Shown piece after piece: positions 46,669 to 60,000 of a DNA stretch of 64,000 nt (positions are counted from its first letter, which is position 1; each line of letters begins with the position of its first letter). The stretch lies in the NCBI GenBank assembly GCA_047967505.1, contig CM106539.1. One strand, 5' to 3'. The stretch is from Dipteris shenzhenensis. Lineage: Eukaryota; Polypodiophyta; Polypodiopsida; Gleicheniales. Under the pieces are notes generated by a model that was given only the letters and a program-made list of their open reading frames with translations, searched no databases and was not told where the DNA came from. A program made the position numbers and the translations under genes.

Positions 46669-49195
46669 CGGTAAATAGAAATGAACCAATTTTTATAGAA
46701 GCACCTCTCCAGTAAAGAGGTATTGTTGATTTGATACGTGTAGATATATGGCGTTATGCACAAACCCGTAGCATCAATGGTTCACTTTACTACTTGATCT
46801 TCATCAACAATTACATCAGGTATTGTTGGGTGTATTTTCTCAAAGAGAAATTTGAAGTCCTTTTCTAATTTTAAGAATTCCAATCCATGGTAGAGAATTG
46901 AACAAGCAGAAAGATCAAAGTCATGATATTAGACAAAGGAGGTGAATACATGTCTTCAGCATTCATGAAATTTTACAAAAGTAATGGCAATCGAAGGAAA
47001 TTCACACATTCAAATACTCCTCAATAAAATGCAATAGCTGAAAGGAAGAACAGGAACTTTTATAGATATTATTAGAGGAATGCTCAGTGAAAGCATCTTT
47101 CGAATCAAGGTGGCAGAAGCAATTGCCACTGCAAACTGCTTGCTTAATCGACTTTCAATCAAACCAATTCAAGGTATGACACCTTATGAAGCATTCACTG
47201 GATACAAGCCACACATTGGGCATCTCTAGATATTTGGTTGCATAGCATGTCCTCACATACATCACGATTATCACATAAAGATGGATAGCAACTCACATAA
47301 ATGTGTCATGGTCAGCTACACTGAAGAAAGCAAGGCATACAAGTTGTATGATCCCATCAACCAAAAATTCATAATCTCCAAAGATGTAATATTTGATGAA
47401 GAATCGGAATGGAAAATATCACATACGCAGGATATGGTCACACCAATTACTTAGTATCCTACAGAGAAGGTCGATGAAGAAGAGCAAGAATTGCCATCGA
47501 ATCGACCAAAAGAGCAACAACTTAGATAGTCTACTGGAGAAAAGAGACCACCAGCAAGATTATTATATGCTAGAAAAGGCAAAGCAATTCAAATTGAAAT
47601 TATCAATCATATATGCTCTTATGACTACCATCATGGCTCTACAAAAGAGCCAATGTACTTTGAGGGTGCAATTGACAAATCAGAATTGCAAAGTGCTATG
47701 AATGAAGAAATGGAAGCTTTATACAAAAACAACACTTGGGATTTATGCGACCTTCCACCATGAAATAAGGCCATTGCAAACAACTGGATTTATAAAGTGA
47801 AGTATAATCTAGATGGCGGCATTGAAAGATACAAAGTGAGACTAGTTGCAAAAGGTTTTGCACAACAATATGGTCAAGACAATGATGAGACTTATGCTCC
47901 AATAGCACCGATGGATTCCATAATATTTTTGATATCACTATACGCACTCAGTAGATGTAATGTGTACCAACTAGATGTCAAAATGGCTTCTCTCAATGGT
48001 TACCCAGATGAGAATTCTACATGCAGCACAAATCAGCAGGGTATGTTGAACTAGGAAAAGCGCATCAAGTTTGCCATCTCAAGAAAAGTCCCTACTGTAC
48101 CAACTTCTAAGTGCTTGATGTAAGCGTTAGAATTGACAAGTAGTTTACTAATCTAGGATACATAAAGCCCAATGCACATCATACTCTCTACTACAAAGTC
48201 CAAGGGCAAGACATTACTATTGCACTTTTGCATGTAGAAGATCTAGTTGTGAGAGCTTCATCAAGAAGTTAAAACAAGACTTATTTACAGAGTTCGATAT
48301 GAAATACCTTGGACTTATGCATTATTATTTTGGTATTGAGTTCTACAAAGACTCAAATAGCACTTTCATGAGTGAGCAAAAATATGTGGATAGTCTCCTA
48401 AAGAAGTTTCATATGGCAGATTGCAAGATTATAGCCACTCCCATGGAGTAGAGTTTGAAACACACGAAAGATCTAGAAAATCCTACAGTCAATGACAAGT
48501 ACTATTAGCAGCTCATTGGATCGCCTATATATCTGACTATCGTGAGGCCAGATATTTTTGATGCAGTAAACTCACTTGCATAGTTTATAGCAAATCCAAA
48601 AAAATATCATTGGAATGTAGCCAAGAGAGTCTTGAGATACATTAGAGGTACAATACATTTTAGAATAGAATACAAAGGAAATTCATATAAGGTTGGATGG
48701 CTACTATAATAGTGACGGTGTAGGACATCATGAGACTAGAAGATCCACACACAGAATATGCATTTTTCCTTGGTCAAGGTGCTATATCATGGTTTTCAAA
48801 CAAGCAGCCAATTGTTTCTTTGTCTTCAAGCATTCACAATAGGTGCACATGAGGCTATATGGCTCAAAAGACTATTGTCAAAAATAAATTAATTTAAGGA
48901 GACAACAACAATATATTGTGATAATCAATCGGCTCAAGCATAACCAAGAATCTAGTATATCACTTCTAGACAAAGCACATTGATGTCAGAGAGCACTTCA
49001 TCAGAGAAAGAGTGTTAGTTAGTGACATCACATTACAACATTGAGTGTTATTTGGTGAGATCACATGGCAACATTATGAAAGCAAAGAGAATGTTGCAGA
49101 TATCTTTACCAAACCATTGGAAAAGAGCTTTTCGAGAAACACCGACAAGTTCCTAGTTTGACACAAAGGAAGGGCATCCCATTAAAGGGGTGTGA
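46667..49195 (+). mobile_element. Dead Ty1/copia P2, 5'-truncated copy of P1
   Basis: Matches P1 from about 20660 (GGTAAA.AGAAATGAACCAATTTTTATAGAAGCACC) onward with few mismatches and the same disruptions, for example the TAG in CCATGGTAGAGAATTGAACAAG. P1 was therefore already dead when copied. Integrase (46.7-47.4 kb), RT (YKVRLVAKGFAQQYGQDNDE from about 47.8 kb) and RNase H follow. Gag, protease and the captured kinase piece are absent because the copy starts inside the pre-integrase/integrase region at the U2 junction. Confidence 0.88.
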
Positions 49196-50738
49196 TGGAA
49201 TGTAATGTTCAGTTCTTTTTCCATTCTCCATAATCATCATCTGAGGAAAGGCCTACTTCATGATGTTGATCTTGAGGGAAGCTGTTGAGGATTCATCTCT
49301 ACATCGGGTGATCATATGTGCATATCGAACCCTAAACGGGTTTCCTGCCAATGGGGTCCTAGCCTGGTGGTTAAGGTGGGTAGGTGGGTGTGTGCGTGAG
49401 TTCAACCCCTAACAAGGCCCTGGAGGCACTACAATACCCCCCCAAAAAAAAACTAAAGGTGTTTGTTAAATGTTCATTTTTTCAACTAATACTAGTGTAC
49501 AATTAGTCATTTGTGGTGTGCTCTCTAGCAGTACCCTCTCTCCTTATCTCGCTCTTCTCCTCTCTCTATATATATTTGTTCAAGAGGGGAACCAATAAAT
49601 AATATATATGCTTAGTAGCTATTGCACTTGAATGATTTTAAGACAATGGATATTATTGGATTGTTATTATTGCATCTTTTTTTGTATCTTTACTAAATTG
49701 AAGATGTTATCTTAATGTGTGGAGTAAATTTTGATTTGGAGTGTGGACTCTTGAAGTTGCATTGTTTTTTAATTTTGGATATGTTAATTTAACTAGGTAT
49801 CTTTGGTACATTGACATTGCCTTTGTACGTACTTAGCTTGTTATAAAACATTTTCATTTGGAACTAGTCTCTTCTAGCTTAGGATAATTTTTTCTTTTGT
49901 GACCTTTTTGTTAGATGCTATTGGGTCTACATATAGTCATTCTTAGGTCACGTGAGTACAACACCTAATCACACGAAACCTCAATTTGTTTTTAAAGAAC
50001 TTAACAAGGAAGATCCCTAGGATAGTTGGGCATCTCTTAGCCATCCTTGAAACTAGACAGCAATAATAATACCCCCTAGCAAGTCAAGATGATTAACCTA
50101 CTAACTATCAAGTAGCCCAAATGATTGAGCTACTAGCTGTTAGGTAGCCATGTCTAGAGGGATACAACCCTCTCCTATAAAATAGCCCCTCTCCCACTTG
50201 ATGCCCATCTCTTTGAGCCACTACCCACAACCGCATAGCCTACCACCAAGCTTCCAATTATATGTTGGCTTAGACCAGTATGTGGGACTAGTCATTACAC
50301 TATCCCTCTTGGGTTGCTAAATTTTTCAATGACCACTCCCCTCTCTTTTAAAGAGCTACCACTCTTGCAAGTTTAAGGGTGGCAATCTTGTTGTGTCTAG
50401 CACTTTAATGCAACATTGTCGACAAGTATTCATATGATGAGTAGTATGCTACTAAACTTGAATCCTTTTGTTTATAAACTAGAAATTATTAGATGCTATT
50501 GTGGCTATTCATAGTATTTTTACATCTTACCAGGTTGAAGATATTATCTTGAAGTGTGGACTGAATTGTGATTTAGAGTATGGAGTCTCAAAATCGCTGT
50601 GTTTTTCAATTTCATATAAATGTTAATTTAACTTGGTGCCTTTGTGACTACTTAGCTTATTATAAATTTATAGCATTTTCACTTTGGAATAGTTTCTTCT
50701 TACTTAGTAGAATATTTCTTCTCTCTTTCACACGGGAT
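49196..50738 (+). repeat. P2 3' LTR-like region and flank
   Basis: Second copy of 23176-24783, starting TGTGATGGAATGTAATG after a polypurine AAAGGGG. It includes the same SINE. The matching ends at 50738; beyond it is sequence not seen at the P1 locus. Confidence 0.65.
49344..49452 (+). mobile_element. tRNA-derived SINE, second copy
   Basis: Same element as at 23377-23485, with the same A and B boxes and A tail. Its flanking repeats are now CTAAACGGGTTT (49332-49343) and CTAAAGGTGTTT (49453-49464), each one substitution from the P1 version. It came by segmental duplication and not by a second insertion. Confidence 0.85.
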
Positions 50739-50780
50739 CTTACTATTACATGTTGTCAAGTCTAAGTACATTTATGTAAG

Positions 50781-51057
50781 GATAATACTTGCTTGATGTC
50801 TCCAGTTATAGCTTCGAACAATTGTATTTAACTTTCGTGCAACTTTTACAGATATGATGATGGAATTTCATAATTATAGTGTCCTTCCTTGCTATATAGA
50901 GGAGATGGCACAAAGCAATGATAATGCTTGCTTGGTGTCTCTAGTTAAAGCTTCGAACAATTGTATTTAACTTTTGTGCAACTTTTACAAATATGCTAAT
51001 GGAATTTCATAATTATACTATGCTTCCTTGCTATATAGAGGAGATGGCACAAGTAAT
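50781..51057. repeat. Tandem duplication of 139 bp
   Basis: GATAAT.CTTGCTTG.TGTCTC.AGTTA begins at 50781 and again at 50920. Both copies end TATATAGAGGAGATGGCACAA. No coding potential. Confidence 0.85.
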
Positions 51058-51890
51058 GTGCATGGAGATATGCTATGACAAATGATGAGTACATACACAA
51101 GAGTGAGGTTATGTGGTTAATAAATGATGTACTTCAACTATATGTTATTCATTATAGCCAAACCATTTCTATGCACAATCATCTCATGAGGACATAGAAC
51201 ACTCACCAAAGTAGACTTGAAATATCAAGCTATAATCATTTTCAATATCGGGTGACGTCAAATCTTTATTAATGACGAGTACACACATAAGAGTGAGATT
51301 ATGCTTTTATCAAACAATGTACTTCAAGTATATATTAGTTGTTAGTAGTCGAGCCATTTCTATGCAAGTTCATCTCATGAGGATATAGAACACCAATGTA
51401 GACTTGCAATAAGAGATTCAATGTTGAGGTTACACTACAAATCTTATTAATGATTACATACATAGAGTGAGCTTATGTATTTATCAAACTATGTACTTCA
51501 ACTATATGATAATTGTTAGTAGCCAAACCACCATTTCTATGCAGTTTCATATAGAGCACCATCACCAATGTAGACCTGCAATACTATGCTATAATCATGT
51601 TCAATGTCAAGGCAATGCTACAAATCTTTATTAATGATTACATACATCCATAGTCAAGTTCTGTCTTAATCAAAAGAGGTACTTCAACTATATGATCGCT
51701 GTTAGGAGCCAAACCATTTCTATGCAAATTCATATCATGGGAATATACAATCCTACCATCAATCCACTTGCAATATTATGCTATAATCCTATTCAATGTT
51801 GAGGTACTACAAATCTTTATCAATGATCTGTACATACATAGAGTGATGTCATGCTTTTATCAAACAATATAGTACAATGTCATTCAATGA
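51058..51890. repeat. Satellite array, about 185-bp unit, about 4.5 copies
   Basis: The phrases GTACTTCAACTATATG, CCAAACCATTTCTATGCA, CACCAATGTAGACTTGCAATA and CTACAAATCTTTATTAATGA recur. GTACTTCAA lies at 51129, 51319, 51493 and 51679, spacings of 190, 174 and 186 bp, with a decayed further copy near 51868. Units are diverged, with small indels. Not a CRISPR: the repeats are long and there are no short unique spacers. Confidence 0.88.
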
Positions 51891-53698
51891 GAGGTTGTAG
51901 GCAAACTCATCTTAACTAACTTTATAACTATGAAAGTACTCCCTTTTCTTACTCGCTAGTAGGTCTTGCTTGCTTGACTTCGCTCACTTAATCAACTACC
52001 TCCATTGAAGGTGGCAACATCTTCACATTGTCAAAGTCTTCACTATGGATCTCTTCTTAGCCAAGCCCTTGCATATCTTTACCTTTGAATACCATTTCTA
52101 TATGCCTTGTCTATGTCAACAACAAAAAACTTCATCAACATGCTCTACATAAGAGATGTATAAGCAACCATGATCATATGAACAAGGACCCAACCTTACC
52201 AAGTGCACCACCAACAAACATAACAACTAATGTGCTTGGCCACATCTTCAATTGATTTCTCTTCATGCTTCCGGTCAACATGATCCACAAACTGCTTCCC
52301 TTGGTTTTATAAACCTTCCACCAATTGCTCTACCATTGTTTGCATCCTACACTACTACCTCATTTCCATGCAATCAACCATTTCTCTTTCTTGCCCCAAC
52401 AATCTCACAATGCCTTCTCCATCAATGCAAGTTGGAGATGAAGTTAGTAAGCATGAAACTTTGTGAATCAAACTCTCCTATCATAGAGGCTAAGCTAGTG
52501 GAAGAAGATTCCATCTTCACAAATTCTCACCAAGTTAAAACTTGTTTCAATACCACTTCAAAAGAATATGTAACTAAATCCAACTACTAATGAATTTGAG
52601 AAACACAAGCATCACTAGAATAGACAATTACCCCCCACATGCGCACGCACACACGACCTTATGTATTCAAACTTTAAGTGATGATCTTGTTGAAGCCATA
52701 CTTCCATAACACATCATGGAAGACTATATAGTGACATACTCAAAAGATCATGCAATCATCCTAGCTGGAGATATCAATGCCCGAACAAGATTAAGGCAAG
52801 CTATGGTCCTGCCATCTCTCAATTTCTTTAACAAACAAACTAAATAACAAAATTCCAATGCCAAGTGGAAACAGGATCCTTGCTCAACGAGGCACGTCAC
52901 AATTACAACTTGTTAAGGTCATCTTTCAACCTATCAACACACCCTTCTATGCATGTATGTGGACTTGCCGCCCTTCACTAACCAATCAAAGACTATCACT
53001 AACTTAAACAGGCTCCAACATAAAGCAATCAACCTTTTAATCCTAATATGTACTTGAATGGTTAGTTGTAGTGAAGGGTGGCTATTTTGAATTGCCCATA
53101 AACTTTCTAGCATGTAATTGTACATTAAAAAATGTTCCAAATTGCACATATGAGCTGCAAAAAGCATACACGTATATCACATAGTTGTGCGCATCATGAT
53201 GATCAATGCAATCATAGTTGCTGTTTGTATAAATCCATGATTTTGTTTTTCATGGCAACCAAGAAATGAGAAGGAAACTACCATAGCACTAACACGTTTG
53301 ACCTCAAACATTAAAAACAATTAGTATCCAACTTAGATAAAATGAGACCTATAATATTGGCAAGTATAAGCTCACTGGAATCTGTCTTCCCAATCGTCCA
53401 TTCGGAATATACATAGAAATTGTACGCCATCTCCTTTACAAATGAATAGAACAAGTAACACATCAAAGTATGCAATCCTCGGTGGTAGGACACATACCTA
53501 GGCAGATAACTTGGATTAGAGAATGCTTCATACAAGTCGGGCATCATTGACATGCTGCAAAGAAGGTGATTCAAGATTAGAGGAAACTACAAGCACAACT
53601 AAGCTTTTGCCAACCTTCTTGCATCCATATTTTAAGAAAGGTGTTCCTTTAAAGTTTCTCTAAAGGATATGGAGCGTTAATGTTTACAATGTGAGGTG
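51891..53698. other. No gene seen
   Basis: AT-rich sequence downstream of EXO70. The 112-residue frame at 52252-52590 and minus-strand frames at 52934-53574 match no family I recognise and lack other support. Confidence 0.4.
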
Positions 53699-54045
53699 GA
53701 TCACTAAAACTTATGTGTGCGTTATAACAGTGTAAAACATGTCACTTGAACTAGATGACATCCACATGAGTTTAAATGATTCACTTCAGTTTCTCAAAAC
53801 GAAAAACATAAAAGTATACATCTTCAAGAAGATCACTGAAAAAAGTTAAGGGTGACAATGCAAGAAAATAACTCCAACTTTGATAACGTGGTGTATGAGA
53901 AAATCCCTCTTGCCGCTGTGTTACCTGTTTTGGCCTCCATCATTATTACACAAGGGCCAAATATAATACCTCAGTGTTCATCTCCTTCAATTCATATTTA
54001 CATACTGATATAAATATGACTGTACACAATGTACAAAGAATATTC

Positions 54046-57000
54046 TCAGTGCCGTGGCTCAACCTTGGATTTCCCCTCAAAGAATTCCCCAATCATTCCT
54101 TCCAGATCTTCAGCTGTGAACCTTATGTATTTATGAGGATTTTTACCACTCTCCATCAAAGACCTACAGCATTACAGACGAAGCATTAGGAATCATCAAC
54201 AAATAAGGCATATTAATCGAGATGCATGCAGAATTATAAGGAAATCTATTGTAAGGTCACTGTACCCAAAACGCTTCAAGAAGGACCGATAAGCTGGTAA
54301 AAGCACTTCTGCGACAAGCAGACGAACAGACTCCCGCAGCTCAAGGTCCGGCACAAACCACTGAGATTGCCTCTGATGCAACTCCTCAAATTGCAAGTTG
54401 AAAGTCTTAAATCTGGTTACAGAGAAATGATTCACCTTAACATGTTAAATCTCAACTTACAGGAGTCTCACCAAACTGTGAGAATTATCTCTTGTTAAAA
54501 AGATAATGCAAAAAGAAAAAGCAAATGTTCACCCAAGAAGGGATGCACATGAAATCCAGAACTAAGATACATTGGATTGCAAAATTAGCTAGGTTTGGGC
54601 TGTGAGAATAGTTAGCTCATATTGGTGTTTTGGATGGGCTCGTGTGTATGCGAAATAGAACTCATAAAAGCTCAGAATCTTCATCTATTATAAGTTCGTG
54701 GGTTTTCTTCAACCGGCAACAAAGTCTCAGAGTCGTCGCCATCATCTCTGAGGCAGTGACTGGCTTCAAGGAATTGCTGGAGCACTCTGCAGATAAGTGA
54801 AGCGGTATGTAGTGGTTCAGGTGGTATGAGACAGACGACTTGTGGGTGGCTAATATCTTGCAGGGACAGTTGTGCTGCATTTGAAGACGTAGGTTCAGTT
54901 CTACGGGGTGGCAAAGTCTGTGGGAAAGGCTCTGTTAAAACAGCAGCTAGTCGTGATGGTCCAAAGGAAGCAGTTCCGTATGGCTGCTGTAGGCAGTTTA
55001 GTTTGTGAGCATGGATATATTGAGGAGGTCGTGAAGCTCCTGGTTACGCCATCAACCTTACGAGGATACCATACTTAATCATGGGCACTGGCTGGATACG
55101 ATTCTGAGGCTAATCTGACAGAGGTAGAAGACCGGATGTGATTTGTAATTACATGAAGGCATCCGTATGCAAGCTCGTGGTTGCAGACCAATTTAGTTCA
55201 CGAAGCTTGTAGGCCGTTCCAGTTGCGTCAGTAATTCATGAGAGTGGCTGATCGCAGTATTTTTTATTTCGTCTCACTATTGTTTGGAATTTGGGAGACC
55301 TTTGTTAACTCCAGTGGATCCGTGGAAGTTTCCGGTTTGTTTTAGTCAAGCTGTGGGTGTGCATAGAGGAGGGCATCCAATTCTTCTACGCCAACCTTTC
55401 TGCAGAGTCACTGATGATGACGGGATAGTAGAGGCAGCTTTGTTCAATTTGAGAGGTCGTAGAAGACCAGTAGAGAAAGCGTTGCACCATTATTTTGTGA
55501 AGGTGGTTGATCGTAACTTGTAGAACTTGCTCACTTCAAAGGTTCTTGATCGTTTAAGGAGGTTCGCTGCAGCCTGTTATTCTTTGCAGTAGTTGATAGT
55601 GGGAACTAATCCTGTGATACCCGGGATGACCAATTTGATAGAGAAGGGAGATGCCATTTTGTTTTGGGGCTGTTGATTTGAGCTCGTGGAGTTTGAACGT
55701 CAAAGTTGCTCATGGGCTTTGCCTTAGTTTATGGAAGGCATGCTTGGTGAAACAACTCAGTTGTTCACGAGGAGTAAGGCTCTTGTAAAGAAGTTACAAA
55801 AGCAAATGGGTAGCTGGTTGTAAGCATAAGCAAGGTCCAGGGTTCCATCTGAGTTCCAGGGCATGGGCATCCAGTCGATATTATTGGCAAGCAAGGTTCT
55901 ATCTAATCCTACAGGGGGTTCTATCTACCAGTTCATGGTTGCTTGAAGGTTGTGATCTCTATGCATTTCATTGTTGTATTTTCTACAATTATTGCGAGTG
56001 CCTTCGTGAAGAGGTCGGACAAGTTGTCGGCGGTCGAGCAGTAGATAAGCTCGATCACATCGTCGATGATGAGCTCTCGAACAAAGTGGTAATGAACTTC
56101 GAGGTGCTTGGTCCGCGCATGGTACACTGGATTCTTGGCAATGGCTATGCAACTCCGATTGTCACACATTAGCACTGTTGCGTCCTCCTGACACATCCAT
56201 GTCCTCCAGAATCCACCTCAACCACAGTGTCTCACAAGCTGCTGTAGACGCGGCTCTGTACTCTGCCTCTGTAGATGAAAGGGCCACTGTGGGTTGCTTC
56301 TTACTCAGCCAAGAGATGGCACCAGATGCAAGTAAGAAACAATACCCTGTTGTCGATCTTCTGGTGTCAGCATCACCCGCCCAATCACTGTCACAAAACC
56401 CGCCTAGTTCGATGCCTTTGGTGTAGGTGATCCCATAGGTGCAAGTACCCTTTAGATACCCCAGCACCGGTAAACCTGCATCCCAATGACTCTTCCTGGG
56501 AGAAGCAGAGAACTGGCATAATAGCCCAACTGCATAACAAATATCAGGTCGAGTATTGGTAAGGTAAAGCAAACTTCCTACCAATCGTCGGTACAAGGGA
56601 GTATCGACCGGCTAAGATGTGTCGTGAACACTTAGCTTGAGCCCGACCTCCATGGGAGTTACTGCTGTCCTGCAATCCTCCATCTGAAATCTCTTCAAAA
56701 GTTCTTTGCAACATTTCTCCTGTGAAATGAAGATCATGTTTTTGGCCTGCTTTACTTCAATCCCAAGTAATGTAATAACCCAAGGTTAGTCATCTCAAAC
56801 TCAGACATGAGTAGCTCCTTGACCTGTGAATCTTCTTGACATGATCACCTGTCAAGATAAGATCATCAACATAGAGCATGAGTACCAGTCGCAATCCCTT
56901 CTCAATGAGCAAGTAAAGGTTTGCCTCAAAAGGACTCCGACTTAGCCCTATCTTCTGAAAGAATACATCAATCCTTTCGTACCAAGCTCTCGGGGCCTGT

Positions 57001-60000
57001 TTCAGCCCGTATAACGCCTTCTTCAACCTGCAGACCTTTAATGGGGACCCTGGATCTTGAAAGCCCGGTGGCTGCTCCACGTATACCTCCTCCTCCAGGG
57101 TTCCATTAAGGAATGTGGACTTTACATCCATTTGAAAAATAGGCCACTCGAATTGGGCAGCAAGGGCAATCACTGTCCGGATAGTAACCATGCGGGCTGT
57201 GGGAGCAAAAGTTTCATCAAAATCCATGCCTTCAATTTGAGCAAAACCTTTGACCACTAACCTTGCTTTATACTTATCCAAGCTGCTGTCTAATTTGTAT
57301 TTAAGTTTGTATACCCACTTAGTGCCGATGACTTTCCGTCGCGGGGGGCCGGCTACTAAGTCCCAGGTATTGTTCTTCAGGATAGCATCCATCTCTGCCT
57401 GCATGGCAGCCTGCCATTCTGGATGGCCCTTCGCCTATTCGAAGGTCCTTGGCTTGTCAAGCTGAGCCACCAACGCAAAATTCACGGATGGGCTCTTTTG
57501 AAGACGTTGGGACCAACGCAATCCGAAACTGCTACTCTCAGGTAATTCGATGACCCGAGACTCTTCCAATGTCCGTAGGTACCATTGGGGCAACCTTTTT
57601 TGCTTCTCTGTGGGAGGAGGAACTGGAACTTCTTCTGGAACATCCTACTCTTCCTAAGTATCTTGTGGAACATCAACTTCTGATTTTGCCACCTCTTGGA
57701 TGATCAACCTGGAGCGGGGTGGGTTCCGGGGTTGAACAATCTCCTCCTCCTCAATCTGAGGCTCCTCCTGGGGTTCAGGTTCCTTTTCCTCGAAGACAAC
57801 ATCTCGCCTCATAAGGATTTGCTTCTTTACTGAGTCGAAGAGTCGATAGGCCTTGGATTCTTCGCCATATCCAACAAAGATACATTTTCTGCTCCGGGAA
57901 TCAAGCTTGGTCCTGTCTTCCTTGTGCACATGCACCCATGCGTTGAAACCAAAAATGCGAAGATGAGTGATAGAGCGCTTCTTACCATAAAATGCCTCAT
58001 ATGGAGTCTTGTCCTTGACAGCCTTCATCTTGGTCCTGTTGAGAATGTGTACGGCTGTATTGATAGCTTCACTCCAATAGGCTTTAGAAAGGTTCCTCCC
58101 TCGGAGCATAGCAAGTTCTGTCTCTGTGGTGGTTCTATGCTTCCTCTCGACTACCCCGTTTTGCTGAGAAGTATGTGCTGTGGTGAGTTGTCGCTTGATC
58201 CCATGCTTGCGATAAAATGTGTTGAACTCATTTGAGGTAAATTCTCCCCCCCTCTCTGTGCGGAATGTCTTGACATCCTCCCCTGTCTCCTTTTCAACTC
58301 TAGCCTTCCAGTCCTTGAACTTCTCGAAAGCCCGAGACTTTTTAGCCAAACAACATACCCACGTCATTCTACTAAAATCATCCACAAAGAGAAGTGAGTA
58401 CCTAGATCTTGCCCACGATGCTGTAGAGATTGGGCCACAAATGTCGGCGTGAACCAACTCAAGTGGTTTGCTGGCCCGAAACGAGGCCTCTTGTGGGAAC
58501 TTATCCCTGTGTTGCTTGCCTTCTAGACAAGCCCTACAGACATCATCCTTGCCTGTAATTGGTGGAAGTCCATCCACCATCTTCGACTTTGACATTTCAG
58601 CCAAGATTCCATAGCTGACATGACCGAAGCGCTCATGCCAAAGTTTGGACTTTCTGTAGTCTTCATGAACCAACATTGCACTGAGACGGTACAGTCCGTT
58701 CTCTTCAACTCCTTGAGCCACCATCTATCCATTTCCTTTGGATGTCACGGTGACCTTGCCATCTTGAAAGACGCAGTTGTAATGAAAGGAATGCTACCGA
58801 TGCCCTTCATAGGACCCGTCCAGCTATCCCCGACAGAAACTTTGAAATCCGGGTGTGTACTTTCCATGGTTTTGAACCAAGTCCTTCTGTTGGACATGTG
58901 CTTGGAAGCACCCCTGTCAACATACCAACCCTCTTTACCTTCACTGACTGCATATGCTGAACAATGTTCACTGATTAAAAACAATTGTCCAGTCATCACA
59001 TTGACAGAATCATTCTTAGGCTCTTCTTTGTTCTTGGCTTCTCTCTTCCGCTTCTGATCTACCTTCTTCTTTCGACATTCTTTGGCAGAGTGGCCAAGCT
59101 TTTTACAGTAATAGCACTTCATTTTCATTTTCTTCTTGCGGTCAGCGTCCTCTGAATTCTTGGACTCCTTTGGCTTGCCTTTTCCAAGGCTTGTCCTTGG
59201 CCACTAATGCCTTCTCGTCGGTTTGCGTAAAGAGTTTCTCTCGAGCCTCCTCCTGAAGCAGGAGTGGGCCAAGCTCCTCAAAGGTGATTGGCTTAGTCCG
59301 TTGACCCGCAGTGACCGTAGTCACAAAACTTTTGAAACTCCGTGGCAACTTGTGGAGTGTGAGCAATGCCAATTGACTCGAGTCCACCTTCTGACCAACC
59401 GCTACGAGCTGGTCCCGCACGACTTTTACCTTTGTCAGATGATCATGCACACTATCACCCTCATTCATATCAAGATTATAAAGCTGATGCTGAAGAGTGT
59501 AATGATACGGGCTGTATTATCGGTTTCATACAGCTCCTTCAATATGGCCCATGCCTCTGAAGACATCTCTGCCAACTGGATATGAGGAATCACAGCATCT
59601 GCTGTCGTGCCAATAAGCATTGCTAAGGCTTGAGCATCCCTCTCCTCCCATGCACTGAGTTCATCCGCATCTGCTTCAACTAAAACTTCACCTCTTTTGT
59701 CCACAATGTCCTCCGACTTCTCCTCGGTCCCAATCACTATCTTCCACAACTTCCGTACCAACAGATGGCTTCGGATCTTGACTTCTTAGATTGGATAGTT
59801 CGTCCCATCGAGCTTTCCAGCTTCACCAAAATTGGAAATAAATGAAGAAAGAAGACGACTGGAGAAGGAGGAAGGACGAGCAATGGGTGTAGAGGCTTCT
59901 GAACGCTAATCCATCTCGGTGAATAGCAAACTGAAAAAACTGAAGCAGAAAAGATGTACTGACCTCCCGTGCTAGCCTGAGCTGAAAACAGAATCGCTTT

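Noticed and set aside
51058-51890. Repeat array considered as CRISPR
   Set aside because: The units are about 185 bp and contiguous, with no short repeat/unique spacer pattern, and the genome is eukaryotic.
52252-52590. 112-residue open frame downstream of EXO70
   Set aside because: No recognised motif and AT-rich surroundings; the length is within chance expectation for this window.
54826-55523. Open frames inside the EXO70 intron
   Set aside because: They do not match EXO70 or a retroelement family, and the segment is missing from copy A without sign of gene structure.
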